From Gemmataceae bacterium (GTDB taxonomy: Bacteria; Planctomycetota; Planctomycetia; Gemmatales; Gemmataceae), in contig SHZY01000001.1 in the NCBI GenBank assembly GCA_009692065.1, positions 1-64,000 on the forward strand: 64,000 nt of DNA. Reading direction: 5' to 3'. Shown here one piece after another: positions 24,864 through 34,328 of the stretch. Position 1 is the first letter of the stretch. Each line of letters opens with the position of its first letter. A program made the position numbers and the translations under genes. Below the pieces are notes generated by a model. That model saw only the letters and a list, made by a program, of their open reading frames with translations. It was not told the origin of the DNA and made no database searches.

Positions 24864-27845
24864 TTAGTTTTTGCCGTTTGCATGCGCCGGCGCGTGCCTC
24901 AACGATTGAAGATACGCCAGCAGCCGCGACACGCCCAGGAGATCTTGCTGGGCGGCCTGGGCGTCGAGAGCTTCGAGCGGCCCATGCCAGCCGGCGAGAT
25001 TGAACAACGAACCGGGATCGCCGAAGATCAGCAGGCGTGATCGCGCACGCGTTAAAGCGAGCGGCAGTTCCTTCACATCCTCACCGTAGGCGACCGCGCG
25101 ATACGCATGGCTGCGCGTCAGGCTCAGGAAAACGATGTCGCATTCACGCTGGTGCAATCGGCTCGGCAAGGCGACCTCCAGCGGGAAGTTGCGTGCACGC
25201 AGGATTTCCGATTGCTCAACGAGCCGGCGCAGCAGCTCTACTTGCCCTTCGTAGAGCGCCAGCACCGCAACCCGGCACGTCGGAGCAGCCGAGGCTTCAC
25301 GCGTCCACCCTTCAAGGGCCCGTATCAGTGCCTGGGCTTCGGCATAGTTGACGTACCCCCGCACCGGTAAACCATTGCGCAGGCCGACCGGCAGTCGTTC
25401 GCCGCTGCGGGGCGTGGTCAAGTCCAGCTCCTGGCCGGCGCCATCGCGAGGCCAATCGGTCTTGGCAAGCGGCGGCACGGCCACGAATTCGAATGAACTT
25501 CCATTGCCAACGCGCTGTCTTGTGGCAGGGTCTTCCGGTCTTGCCACAACTTGAATGAGCCAATCATTAGCGCGCACAACGCTTTGGACAATCTTGGCCA
25601 ACGAAGGCGCATAGCGATGAGGCATTTGCAAGAAAGCGGTGCGCTCGTGATCCGCGAGCGCGCGATGGCGGTGGAGCCACTCTTCGGCTTTTGGACGATC
25701 CCAGCCGGCTGCTTTGTCGAATTCGAGGCACGCGGCACAAGTCGCTTCGCCGTCCTTATTGGCAACCACTCCGAGCCGAAGACCAGGCTCGATCTCGACC
25801 CAGGTGTGGATGCGACCCGGTTGGGGGCCGAGATGCCTCGTGTGGCGCTGTGCGTCCTCGCTCCACCAGGCCGTGCAGCCAAGCGGTTGCAGTGGGAATT
25901 CCTGGACCTCGCGGACCATGAAGGTGAAGGCGTCTGCAAAGGAGCAATTTGGTCCGAAGACGACCTGAGCCAAGCAGGGACGAGCTTGCGGACGTTGCAG
26001 AATGCCGAGCTCGATATCGGGGGCATCGGCAAGGCCTTCACAATCGAGATGCCGACGGTCCTCGGCGGTCAGGGGGATGAGCTGGCAGACGAGGCGGCCT
26101 TCAACGCGCTGCCAGGTGCTGGGCCAGCGCCCGGACTCTCCGCCCGCTGCGTTCCAGAGCCGATGCCAGCACCCGGGCGGCATCGATACCGTTTCGGTGA
26201 TCGACTGGCCAACCAGCACGCACCGCGGCGCGAGGCGCGCCAGTTTGAGCAGCTCTACTTCCGACAACGCGTTGGTATCTTCCACAATCAGCAGATCAAT
26301 CGTGGCGCCGGCGGCATCGCGGAATTTCGCGTCCGCGTTCCAGCGACTGATGGTCCCCGCCAGCACGTTGGCGAAACTCGGCAGCCGGGCCGCCAACTGC
26401 GCGCCGGTCTCCTCGACGAACTTCTTCCACTCCTGAGCGAACTGGCACTGCTGCTCGTCGTATTTTTTCTGGGCCAGCCAGGCTGTGCGAGCCAGTTCCA
26501 GACTGGCTCGCGTTTTCTCGATGGCCGGGACGCCCAGGCGACCGCACAGGGCATTCCACTCGTCGTCGAGCCGGCGATCCTCGCTCTCAATCGCCTGGCG
26601 CTGGCTCAGGAAGGCGGCCTGGCACAATGCCAATTCGCCGCCGATGAGGGCGGCCCGCTCCTGCGTGAATCGTTCGCGAAGTTGGCCTTGTTCGTTGGCA
26701 ACCTGGTCGATCTGCTGAACGACAGTCTGCCGGCGAGCCTGCAAACCTGCGTGGTGCTCCAGCAGCGTTTCCATTTCCTGGATGATCGCGCCGTTGAACA
26801 GGTTGGTCCAGTAGGCCAAGGTCCAGAAGCGGCCGTGTTTCTTGGCGTCGTAAGCGGGCTGATTTTGGGCAATCGTCGCCTTGAGCTGGGCGATTTCCTG
26901 ATCACACTGGGCCACGCCTTCCGCGTCCGTCCGTAGTTTCTCGGCCAGCGTTTGAGTCGCCTCAGTGCCGGACTTCCGGAGTGCCGAAATTCCGGCCGCG
27001 AACGGCGTGTCGGAGCCGTCGGCATCGCGTTCCACGACCTCGCTCAGAGTCGCAACCTGGCCATCCAGCGTTTGCAAGCGCTGGCGGCAAGCGTCGCAAC
27101 GCTCCTGATACGCTCCTAGCTCACTCCAAACCGGCTCCAGGTCGCGGCGCTGCCGGCATGCGGAGTCCGCTTCGCCATGCTTGCTGCGCACGCCGAGGAG
27201 GGTGCGTTCGAGAAATGCCTTCTGCTGCTGTTCCAAGGTGAAGCTGCGCACTCCGGCTGCAAGCGTCTCGGCTTTCTCGTGAGTATCGAGAAAGCGGAGG
27301 GCCAGGATTTCGGGGCGGCCGATCAGCCGCTGGAGAACGACGTCGAGCGACGCGGTGTGCCCTGCCAGGAGCAATACCCGCCGGCCGTGTGAAGCCGCTT
27401 GCCGCAGAAGCTCAGCAAGCGTGCGCGATTTGCCTGTGCCGGGCAACCCCTGCAAGAGAAACAAGTCCGGCGTGCTCAGCGCCCTTGCGACGGCCTGACG
27501 CTGCAATTCATCGAGGTCGGTATCGAATACAGACAGCGTTTCAATCGAAAGATAGGGCAGCGATTCCGGTTTGCCCGCCAGAATTCGGGCGATGGCTGAC
27601 GATGCTTCGGAATCGCGCGCCGGGGCGGCGACGGGCTTGACGCCGTTGGTGGCTGCGGGAAGCTGATGCGGGTAGAGAACGCCTTGCTGCTGGGCCAGGC
27701 CGAGCGCTTCGGCGCGTTGTTGCGAATTGGCGTGGCGGAACCAGGTCTCCCACGAGAATTGGGCCGACCGCTCCATGCCGGCATCGCTGCCGTTGGCGAC
27801 GAGCGCCGGCGTTTTCCCAGTTCCTTGCAGCTGTCGAACCGTCAT
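24864..27845 (-). CDS. Stand-alone superfamily 1 helicase/ATPase (AAA_11/AAA_12 type)
   Basis: The 993-residue protein has Walker A at about 133-140 (GLPGTGKS), a coiled-coil-rich insertion of about 300 residues (rich in Gln/Glu/Ala, e.g. EEQQQKAFLERTL region and AQCDQEIAQLKATIAQNQ), a motif II region (IDLLIVEDTNALSEVELLKL) where the usual Asp-Glu is Glu-Asp, and a C-terminal UvrD/AAA_12-like half ending with RECDIVFLSLTRSH and LPLALTRARSRLLIFGD. This is the Upf1/Dna2/SMUBP-like layout, for ATP-driven action on nucleic acid. I see no nuclease domain. The start is ATG 27845 with GAGGAAG upstream. No partner gene is nearby. Confidence 0.75.
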   Translation of the reverse strand: MTVRQLQGTGKTPALVANGSDAGMERSAQFSWETWFRHANSQQRAEALGLAQQQGVLYPHQLPAATNGVKPVAAPARDSEASSAIARILAGKPESLPYLSIETLSVFDTDLDELQRQAVARALSTPDLFLLQGLPGTGKSRTLAELLRQAASHGRRVLLLAGHTASLDVVLQRLIGRPEILALRFLDTHEKAETLAAGVRSFTLEQQQKAFLERTLLGVRSKHGEADSACRQRRDLEPVWSELGAYQERCDACRQRLQTLDGQVATLSEVVERDADGSDTPFAAGISALRKSGTEATQTLAEKLRTDAEGVAQCDQEIAQLKATIAQNQPAYDAKKHGRFWTLAYWTNLFNGAIIQEMETLLEHHAGLQARRQTVVQQIDQVANEQGQLRERFTQERAALIGGELALCQAAFLSQRQAIESEDRRLDDEWNALCGRLGVPAIEKTRASLELARTAWLAQKKYDEQQCQFAQEWKKFVEETGAQLAARLPSFANVLAGTISRWNADAKFRDAAGATIDLLIVEDTNALSEVELLKLARLAPRCVLVGQSITETVSMPPGCWHRLWNAAGGESGRWPSTWQRVEGRLVCQLIPLTAEDRRHLDCEGLADAPDIELGILQRPQARPCLAQVVFGPNCSFADAFTFMVREVQEFPLQPLGCTAWWSEDAQRHTRHLGPQPGRIHTWVEIEPGLRLGVVANKDGEATCAACLEFDKAAGWDRPKAEEWLHRHRALADHERTAFLQMPHRYAPSLAKIVQSVVRANDWLIQVVARPEDPATRQRVGNGSSFEFVAVPPLAKTDWPRDGAGQELDLTTPRSGERLPVGLRNGLPVRGYVNYAEAQALIRALEGWTREASAAPTCRVAVLALYEGQVELLRRLVEQSEILRARNFPLEVALPSRLHQRECDIVFLSLTRSHAYRAVAYGEDVKELPLALTRARSRLLIFGDPGSLFNLAGWHGPLEALDAQAAQQDLLGVSRLLAYLQSLRHAPAHANGKN

Positions 27846-28266
27846 TGCGCTTCCTCGGTCCGCCCCGAATGGGCCTGGCGGCAAAGATGTTGACCCGTGC
27901 TCGGCATGAAACCCCCTGTGATGATGCACCCCCGGCTTGTTTGCCGTGGTTTGTCTATGTCGATGTGCGTTGGCAACTTTGCTGTCCTGATTCGTAGCCT
28001 CGATGAGAGTGATTCACTCTGGGATAATCTGATCCGTCAAGATTTGTCCTTCGTTGGAGGGAGAGCGTCCATCGATCCTGTGGACGAAAAAAATCCGATC
28101 GTCTTGGACCCCTGAGGGCCAAGAGGTCACCTCGCCGAAACGGTTCGACTGAGTAATAGACGCTCTACCTGCTACAAAGTATCGGAGAGTTTTGGGTTTC
28201 TCAAGAAAAAATCCCATGAAATTCGGCTTTCTCAAAGTCCAGGGATGGCCGTCCCTGGGCTTTCGT
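27846..28266. other. Intergenic region, no gene recognised
   Basis: This is the upstream region of the helicase gene. Short frames on both strands have no recognisable product or ribosome binding site. It contains a small hairpin (GAGTGATTCACTC near 28006-28019) and the repeat listed at 28234-28263. Confidence 0.5.
28234..28263. repeat. Inverted repeat, CCAGGGA-nnnnnn-TCCCTGG family
   Basis: Arms 28234-28245 (AAAGTCCAGGGA) and 28252-28263 pair with one G-T difference. A second, perfect member lies at 56121-56154. Confidence 0.8.
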
Positions 28267-29790
28267 TTAGCGGTTTTCCGCGCTCAGCACCTCGATGCTC
28301 ACGCGGCCAACGACGCGTATCACCGGAAAAATCGGCGTCATAGTCCGCTCGTCATACCAGCTATGGTCGGTGATCTTCAGGTGCGTCGCCCCGACATAGC
28401 CCTTGCCCAGGGTCGCATCGATCGGAATCCAGCGCCCCTTGATCCACACCTCTGTCCACATATGGAACGCAAAGCAAGGCGCCCCTTTGACATCGGCATA
28501 AATCAATCCGATGGCGGTACGGCTTGGCACCCCGGCGGCCCGGCACATCGCAGCAGTCAGCATCGCATATTCGGTGCAATCGCCTTCGAGCGTCCGAGCC
28601 ACGTGGTCGGCAGGAGCCAAGGCCTCGTCGCTAGTAAATCGCATGTTGTCGCGCACCCAGCGCTCAATCCATAATGTCTTTTTCCACGCATCGCTCTCGT
28701 CGCCGATGGCTTTGCGGGCGTGCTTTTTCACCTCGGCGTCGTCACTATTGATAAAGTAAGAGCTTTGGGTAAACTCGGCATCTGGTGCCTTGCCTTCGTC
28801 GTCGCCTGCTGGCGCCGCCTTCACCCGAAGGTCGAAGCTATTGCCCCGCACGTTCTCTACACTTTGGCGATCGTCCCGTGAAAAGGTGGTGGCCACGTTC
28901 TCGTCATTGCGGACCGTGATGCGATACGTGGCCGCGGTCGTCTCATACGGCTTCAAGATCCGATTCTTCAAACGCACGAGCTGGTTGTAACCCAGATCGA
29001 CCTGTGGCACCGGGCTGAGAGCGAGGGCCAGCGCCTTGGTCGCCCGGCGGATCGTCATGGGCCCGAGCGGCGGCACGTCGACCTCCGTCTTTACTGCTTC
29101 CAGGTTCTCGTCGTACCACGTCAGCGTCGCCGGTAGCTGGATTTTCTCGACCTTGTCCGGGCCGCTCTTGTATTCGATCCGTTCCGGAATCGTTTCCACA
29201 AGCAACAGCTTGCGTTTCTCTTTTTCTCCCTTCAAAGTCACTTCGCGATAACCCTTGACGTGGACCTCGGTCTTGAGGACCAGGTTGATGCTCGGCTCAA
29301 AGCTGAGATAAGTGAACTTGTCCCCAGGCTTGACGTCGCGGTCCTTGATGAGCGTTTGCTGCTTGAATAGGCCCAGGACCTCGGGATTCCAGGGGGCGGG
29401 CTTGAGGGCTTGCTTGCTGTTGAGCGTGAGGTGGAGCCGCTTGCCGACGACGGCGCCGTCGATCTGGAGTTGCTGCTTCTTGCCTGGATTCTGCCTCATG
29501 AAAACTCCGGTAACCGTTCCGTCGGCGGTCTCGATCGAGCCGATGTCCATCGCCATTTCGATGACATCGCTGAAGCGTTTGACGGTGAGGCGCAGCTTCA
29601 TCGTGGTGTGAATGACCTTCTTGCCGTCGATTTCAACTTCCTTGGCGAGAGTGTGAACATAGCCGGCCCGGGCGTCGCCGATGTAGGCGAGGTCCCAGGT
29701 GTCCAAGAGGAATTTGTCGGCCTTTCCGCTGGCGAAGGTCGAGGTTGCACACAAACAAAGCGCGAGAATCGACATAAGCCAAGAACGCAT
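28267..29790 (-). CDS. Exported transglutaminase-like protein
   Basis: The 507-residue protein has a signal peptide (MRSWLMSILALCLCATSTFASG). The N-terminal two thirds is beta-rich and of unknown function. The C-terminal transglutaminase-like core has the full triad: Cys in LEGDCTEYAML, His in CFAFHMWTEVW and Asp in IPIDATLGKG. Such bacterial proteins are cysteine peptidases or amidases, or amide-crosslinking enzymes outside the cytoplasm. Planctomycetes often hold several. No operon partner is obvious. The downstream repeat begins three bases past the stop. Confidence 0.85.
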   Translation of the reverse strand: MRSWLMSILALCLCATSTFASGKADKFLLDTWDLAYIGDARAGYVHTLAKEVEIDGKKVIHTTMKLRLTVKRFSDVIEMAMDIGSIETADGTVTGVFMRQNPGKKQQLQIDGAVVGKRLHLTLNSKQALKPAPWNPEVLGLFKQQTLIKDRDVKPGDKFTYLSFEPSINLVLKTEVHVKGYREVTLKGEKEKRKLLLVETIPERIEYKSGPDKVEKIQLPATLTWYDENLEAVKTEVDVPPLGPMTIRRATKALALALSPVPQVDLGYNQLVRLKNRILKPYETTAATYRITVRNDENVATTFSRDDRQSVENVRGNSFDLRVKAAPAGDDEGKAPDAEFTQSSYFINSDDAEVKKHARKAIGDESDAWKKTLWIERWVRDNMRFTSDEALAPADHVARTLEGDCTEYAMLTAAMCRAAGVPSRTAIGLIYADVKGAPCFAFHMWTEVWIKGRWIPIDATLGKGYVGATHLKITDHSWYDERTMTPIFPVIRVVGRVSIEVLSAENR

Positions 29791-30157
29791 GAAAGGACAC
29801 TCCGTTGCAAGCGACGTCCGAACCTGAAGCGTAAGCGAAGGTTGTCATTCCTTCCCGGATTGATACCCTCCCCACCGCCCTAGTTTACGCGAAGGGTTCC
29901 ATTTTTTGCAACCGGAAGAACCGCGTTAATCCTTGATCTTTGCGAAATTTACCGTTGAAGCTGCCACGGCCGTAAGTGTCGGCACGGCAGGAATTACCGG
30001 TTCGGAAAGGTTTCACCGGCGCAATCACCAATTTCCCGACGATGTTGATTTTTGCTTCAAGTTCCTGCGTAAAATTCATCGCGGTTCGTTGGCCGTCGGT
30101 CGAAATGCGAACTATAGTTGTTTAGCCGCATCAGCCTCGGCGGTCGGAATCAAATAC
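29791..30157. other. Divergent intergenic region
   Basis: Nothing with coding character is seen. It separates the divergent transglutaminase and hypothetical genes and should hold both promoters. A candidate for the rightward gene is listed separately. Confidence 0.5.
30089..30118 (+). promoter_or_regulatory. Candidate promoter of the hypothetical gene at 30158
   Basis: TTGGCC at 30089-30094 and TATAGT at 30113-30118 are 18 bases apart and end 40 bases before the first ATG. This is a consensus match only. Confidence 0.4.
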
Positions 30158-30838
30158 ATGTCGATCCCCGAAAATCGAACCCAGGGTACGCACGTGAGCG
30201 AAAAAACCATGGCCGACCATCTGCAGGTGATTCGCTACGGTGACTTTGAGTTGACCGACGCCGTGCGCCCCGCCCAATCGGTGCCGATCGTGCCGCGCCA
30301 AGGCTACCGGATCGATACCTACCGCGACGCGCAGGCCAACTTCTCGGTCCCCGTTCTCGCCGCCTCGATCTCGCGCGAGAAGCTCTTCGATGTCTTCCTC
30401 GACCTGCTCGAACCGCTCGGCGAAGTCGTCGATGTCGTTCTTGAGACCAGCCATGAAAGCACCGGCAGCGCCCATCAGGACCTCTTCCGCGCGGCGATGG
30501 ACCTGCCCGTCCTCAAGAGCCATTGCTGCGATTACGAAGAGTTGCTCCTCAACGACGGCTGCACCGGCATCGCCGTCATGTCCACCGAAGGCCCCATGGA
30601 AGTGCAATTCGACGAGCACAAGCTCCTCGTCATCTACGCCCCCAATCTCAAGCCCTTCGAAGCCGTCATGTACGAGCATGGCATTCGCCGCAACGACAAG
30701 ATGAAGCTAATCACCGAAGGCGAACACCTCCACAGCACCGATCAATCGCACCGCGAGAACTTCGAGCAGATGTGCTGCCGCATGGGCGTCGGCAAATCGT
30801 TCGAGCGCGTCGGCTCGGGCGATTGGTCCGAAAGCTAA
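30158..30838 (+). CDS. Conserved planctomycete hypothetical protein
   Basis: I do not recognise this protein. From ATG 30158 it has 226 residues. GTG 30194, with AGGG seven bases upstream, or ATG 30209 are also possible starts. It is soluble, acidic and has no signal peptide. Notable stretches are ISREKLFDVFLDLLEPLGEVVDVVLETSH, a Cys pair in SHCCDYEELLLNDGCTGIAVM, and a well-ordered C-terminus with EQMCCRMGVGKSFERVGSGDW. The even codon use and smooth alpha/beta pattern say it is real. The reading frame further upstream (to 29933) translates the promoter region and is not included. The function is unknown. Confidence 0.7.
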   Translation: MSIPENRTQGTHVSEKTMADHLQVIRYGDFELTDAVRPAQSVPIVPRQGYRIDTYRDAQANFSVPVLAASISREKLFDVFLDLLEPLGEVVDVVLETSHESTGSAHQDLFRAAMDLPVLKSHCCDYEELLLNDGCTGIAVMSTEGPMEVQFDEHKLLVIYAPNLKPFEAVMYEHGIRRNDKMKLITEGEHLHSTDQSHRENFEQMCCRMGVGKSFERVGSGDWSES

Positions 30839-30839
30839 A

Positions 30840-30893
30840 GCCGTTTACGTTTAGCGTTCGCACGGCGCCCCGCAAACGCTAAACGCAAGCGGC
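30840..30893. repeat. Inverted repeat, TTTAGCG family, 22-nt arms
   Basis: Arms 30840-30861 and 30872-30893 pair with three differences. It begins one base after the stop codon of the hypothetical gene. The right arm carries the GCAAGCGGC extension seen in other family members. Confidence 0.85.
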
Positions 30894-30986
30894 ACTTGAA
30901 TCCTGCCTATCCCTCGCGATAAAACAATCCAACCTCCATCGCCCACCCCGCTTCCGCACGCTTCTTCGACCGAAGGACTTACGAAC

Positions 30987-33900
30987 ATGATGCGATCTCT
31001 ATACGCTGCCTTGGCCGTCCTGTTGGCCAACTGCCTGCCGCTCTGCGCCCAACCCAAGATCGAATACAACCGCGACGTGCGTCCCATCCTCGCGGAGAAC
31101 TGCTTCGCGTGCCACGGTCCTGACAGCGCATCACGCAAGGCCAGCCTGCGGCTCGACGAGCGCGACGCCGCGATCAAGATGGGCGCGCTCAAGCCGGGCA
31201 ACGTCAAAGAGAGTGCACTGCTCGACCGAATCCATGCGAGCGATCCCAAGGAAATCATGCCGCCGCCGAAAACGCTCAAGAAGTTGACTGCCGTACAGAA
31301 AGACATCCTGAAACGCTGGATCAGCGAGGGGGCCGAGTATCAACTGCACTGGTCGCTGCTCGCGCCTAAGCGTCCACCGCTGCCGGAGGTCAAGAACAAG
31401 GAGTGGGTTCGCAACCCAGTCGACCGCTTCATCCTCGCCGAGCTTGAAAAACGCGGCATGACGCCGAACCCCGAGGCGGATCGCCGCACGCTGGCCCGCC
31501 GGCTTAGCCTCGATCTGATCGGGCTGCCGCCATCCCCTGCCGAGGTCGAAGCGTTCCTCAACGACAAATCGCCGGACGCCTACGAGAAGTACGTCGATAA
31601 CTTGATGAAATCGCTGCACTGGGGCGAGCACCGCGGCCGCTATTGGCTTGACGCCGCCCGCTATGCCGACACGCACGGCATCCACTTCGACAACTTCCGC
31701 GAGATCCACGCCTACCGCGACTGGGTCATCAGCGCGTTCAACAAGAACCAGCGCTTCGACCAGTTCACTATCGACCAGCTCGCCGGCGACTTGTTGCCGA
31801 ACCCGACTATGGATCAGCTCATTGCGACGGGTTTCAATCGCTGTAACATTTCGTCCAACGAAGGGGGCTTGATTCCGGAAGAGTATCTCGTGATGTACAC
31901 GCGCGATCGCACCGAGACCGCCGCCGCCGTCTGGCTCGGCGCCACCATGAACTGCTGTACCTGCCATAGCCACAAGTTCGATCCGTTCTCGCAAGAGGAC
32001 TTTTACGCCCTGTCGGCATTCTTCAACAACACGACGATCGGCGCAATGGATGGCAACATCCCCAACACGCCCCCCACCATCTTCGTGCCGTGCATCGAGG
32101 ACCGCCCGCGCTGGGACGTCCTGGCCAAGGAGATCGGCGGCCTGCGTGCGCAGATCGAAGCCCGCAAGAAAGCTGCCCAAAAGGACTTCGACACCTGGCT
32201 CGCCCAGGCCAAGGCCGAGCAGATTGTTGCCCTCATCCCGACCGACGGTCTCACGCTGCACGCCAAGCTCAATGAAGCGCAAGGCAATTCGGCTAGCTTC
32301 GTCGTCGACGGTGAGCTGACCAAGATGCTATTCGGCGATGGCTACGACTGGGTTGCCAGCAAGGGAACGCCGAAATCTTTCACTATCAAACCGACCGGCT
32401 CGGCAATTCAGTTCAAAGGCGTCGGCGATTTCGAGAAGAACCAGGGCTTCTCCGTCGGCGCCTGGGTCAAGACCTCGAAGCGCAACACCATTGGCGCCAT
32501 AGCCTCGCGCATGGACAACACCAACTTCTATCGCGGCTGGGACCTCTGGATGGAAAACGACAAGGTCGGCATGCACCTCGTCAACAAGTGGGACGAAAAC
32601 GCCCTTAAAGTGACCTCGAAGATGCTGCTCCAGCCCAACCAGTGGTATCACGTCTTCGTCACCTACGATGGCTCCAGCAAAGCTGCCGGCGTCAAGCTCT
32701 ATGTCAACGGCGCCTTGCAGCCTCTCGAGGTCTTCACCGACAAGCTGTCGGCCACCATCAAAACCACCGTCCCGTTCAAGGTCGGCCAGCGTTATCAGAC
32801 GGAACGCGCGAGCGGCGTGTCACTCCAGGATCTGCGGCTTTACGGCAAGACCCTCACCGGCCCGCAAGCCGAGCAGCTTGCAAGATCGTCCAAGGCGGCG
32901 GAGTTCCTCGCCAAACCCGCCGACAAGCGCACCCCGCAAGAGCGCAACGAGCTTTTTGATTGGTGGCTTGTCGCATTGGATGGTGCTTACCGGCCGCTAA
33001 ACGACAAGCTGGCGGCGATCCAGCAAGAGGAGGTCACCCTGAAATCACGCGGCACCATCGCCCACGTGATGAATGAACGCAAGGACGAGCCGACGGCTTA
33101 CGTCCTGTTCCGCGGCGAATACGACAAACGCCGCGATCAAGTGAAAGCCGCCACGCCGGGTGTCCTGCCGCCGATGCCTGCCGATTTGCCGAGGAACCGC
33201 CTTGGCTTCGCCCAATGGCTCCTGCGCCCGGAGAACCCTCTGCCGGCGCGCGTCACCGTCAATCGCTTCTGGCAAGAGATCTTCGGCACCGGCCTCGTCC
33301 GCACCAGCGGCGACTTCGGCGTCGCCGGCGAGTTGCCCAGCCATCCCGAGCTTCTTGATTGGATGGCCGTCGAGTTCATGTCTCCCGCAGCGAGCCTCCC
33401 GCGTGAGCGGGGGGAGACGCGTGCCTGGGACGTGCAGAAGTTCTTCAAGCTGATGGTGACCTCGGCGACCTATCGTCAAGCCGCAACTGTCACCAAGGAC
33501 ACGCTCGAAAAGGACCGCGACAATCGCTGGTTGGCGCGTGCCCCGCGCCATCGCATGGACGCCGAAATGATCCGCGACTACGCCTTGGCATCGAGCGGCC
33601 TACTTGTCCGCAAGATCGGCGGCCCGAGCGTGAAACCGTACATGCCGGATGGCGTTTGGGAGGCGGTCGCCATGATCGGCAGCAACACGCGCGACTATCG
33701 CCGCGACACCGGCGAGAAGCTGTATCGCCGCAGCATGTACACCTTTTGGAAACGCGCCGCCCCGCCGGCTTCGATGGACATCCTCAATGCCCCAAATCGC
33801 GAAACCTGCACAACGCGCCGCGAACGCACCAACACGCCCTTGCAAGCCCTGGTGACGTTGAACGACGTGCAGTTCATCGAAGCGGCCCGGCACCTTGCCC

Positions 33901-34178
33901 AAACGGCGATTAAAGAGGGCGGCGCCACGGACGTGAGCAAGATCGACTTCATCGCCCAGCGACTGCTGGCACGTTCGTTCCGCGCTGCCGAGATGAAGGT
34001 CGTGCAGGAATCGCTCGGCGACCTGCTGACGAACTACAAGACGCGCCCCGATGAGGCCCGCAAGCTGATCACCGTAGGCGAATCGCGGCCCGATGCGTCG
34101 TTGGACGCGGGCACGCTGGCGGCATGGACGATGCTGGTGAATGAACTGATGAATCTGGATGAGGCGTTGAACAAGTAA
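30987..34178 (+). CDS. Planctomycete cytochrome/DUF1549/LamG/DUF1553 protein
   Basis: This is a 1063-residue exported protein. In order it has a signal peptide ([22 protein letters not shown]), a c-type haem-binding domain with CFACHGPDS (residues about 40-44, PSCyt1 type), the DUF1549 (PSCyt2) domain from about 135 to 345 ([44 protein letters not shown], which contains a second CxxCH), a LamG/concanavalin-like domain at about 420-600, and DUF1553 (PSD1) from about 740 ([32 protein letters not shown]). These proteins occur in many copies in planctomycetes, nearly always next to a DUF1501 gene as here. Their biochemical role is unproven. Polysaccharide or sulfated-glycan processing is often proposed. 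Confidence 0.92.
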   Translation: [1063 protein letters not shown]

Positions 34179-34183
34179 TGCAT

Positions 34184-34212
34184 CGTGGTGCAGGCGGCTC
34201 GCCTGCACCACG
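34184..34212. repeat. Hairpin after the DUF1553 gene, 12-nt perfect arms
   Basis: Arms 34184-34195 (CGTGGTGCAGGC) and 34201-34212 are exact complements around a 5-nt loop. The same arm sequence recurs once more at 34309-34320. Confidence 0.85.
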
Positions 34213-34308
34213 GCTTTGCTACGTAATTGCGAAAATCCTCACATTGGGCAACATGGATAGCTACCTAATTTCGCTCGCCTAACGTTTTCGGCAATTACGT
34301 AGCAAAGC
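34213..34308. repeat. Inverted repeat with 18-nt perfect arms in the gap before the DUF1501 gene
   Basis: Arms 34213-34230 (GCTTTGCTACGTAATTGC) and 34291-34308 are exact complements. Pairing extends inward through GAAAA/TTTTC. The 60-nt interior is otherwise unpaired. The right arm ends 20 bases before the DUF1501 start. Confidence 0.9.
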
Positions 34309-34328
34309 CCTGCACCACGGAGAATATC

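Noticed and set aside
27897..28235. Two short frames in the gap upstream of the helicase gene
   Set aside because: Neither has a ribosome binding site, a recognisable sequence or normal codon use. They probably arise by chance.
29885..30079. 64-codon minus-strand frame before the hypothetical gene at 30158
   Set aside because: It lies in the probable divergent promoter region and has no recognisable product or ribosome binding site.
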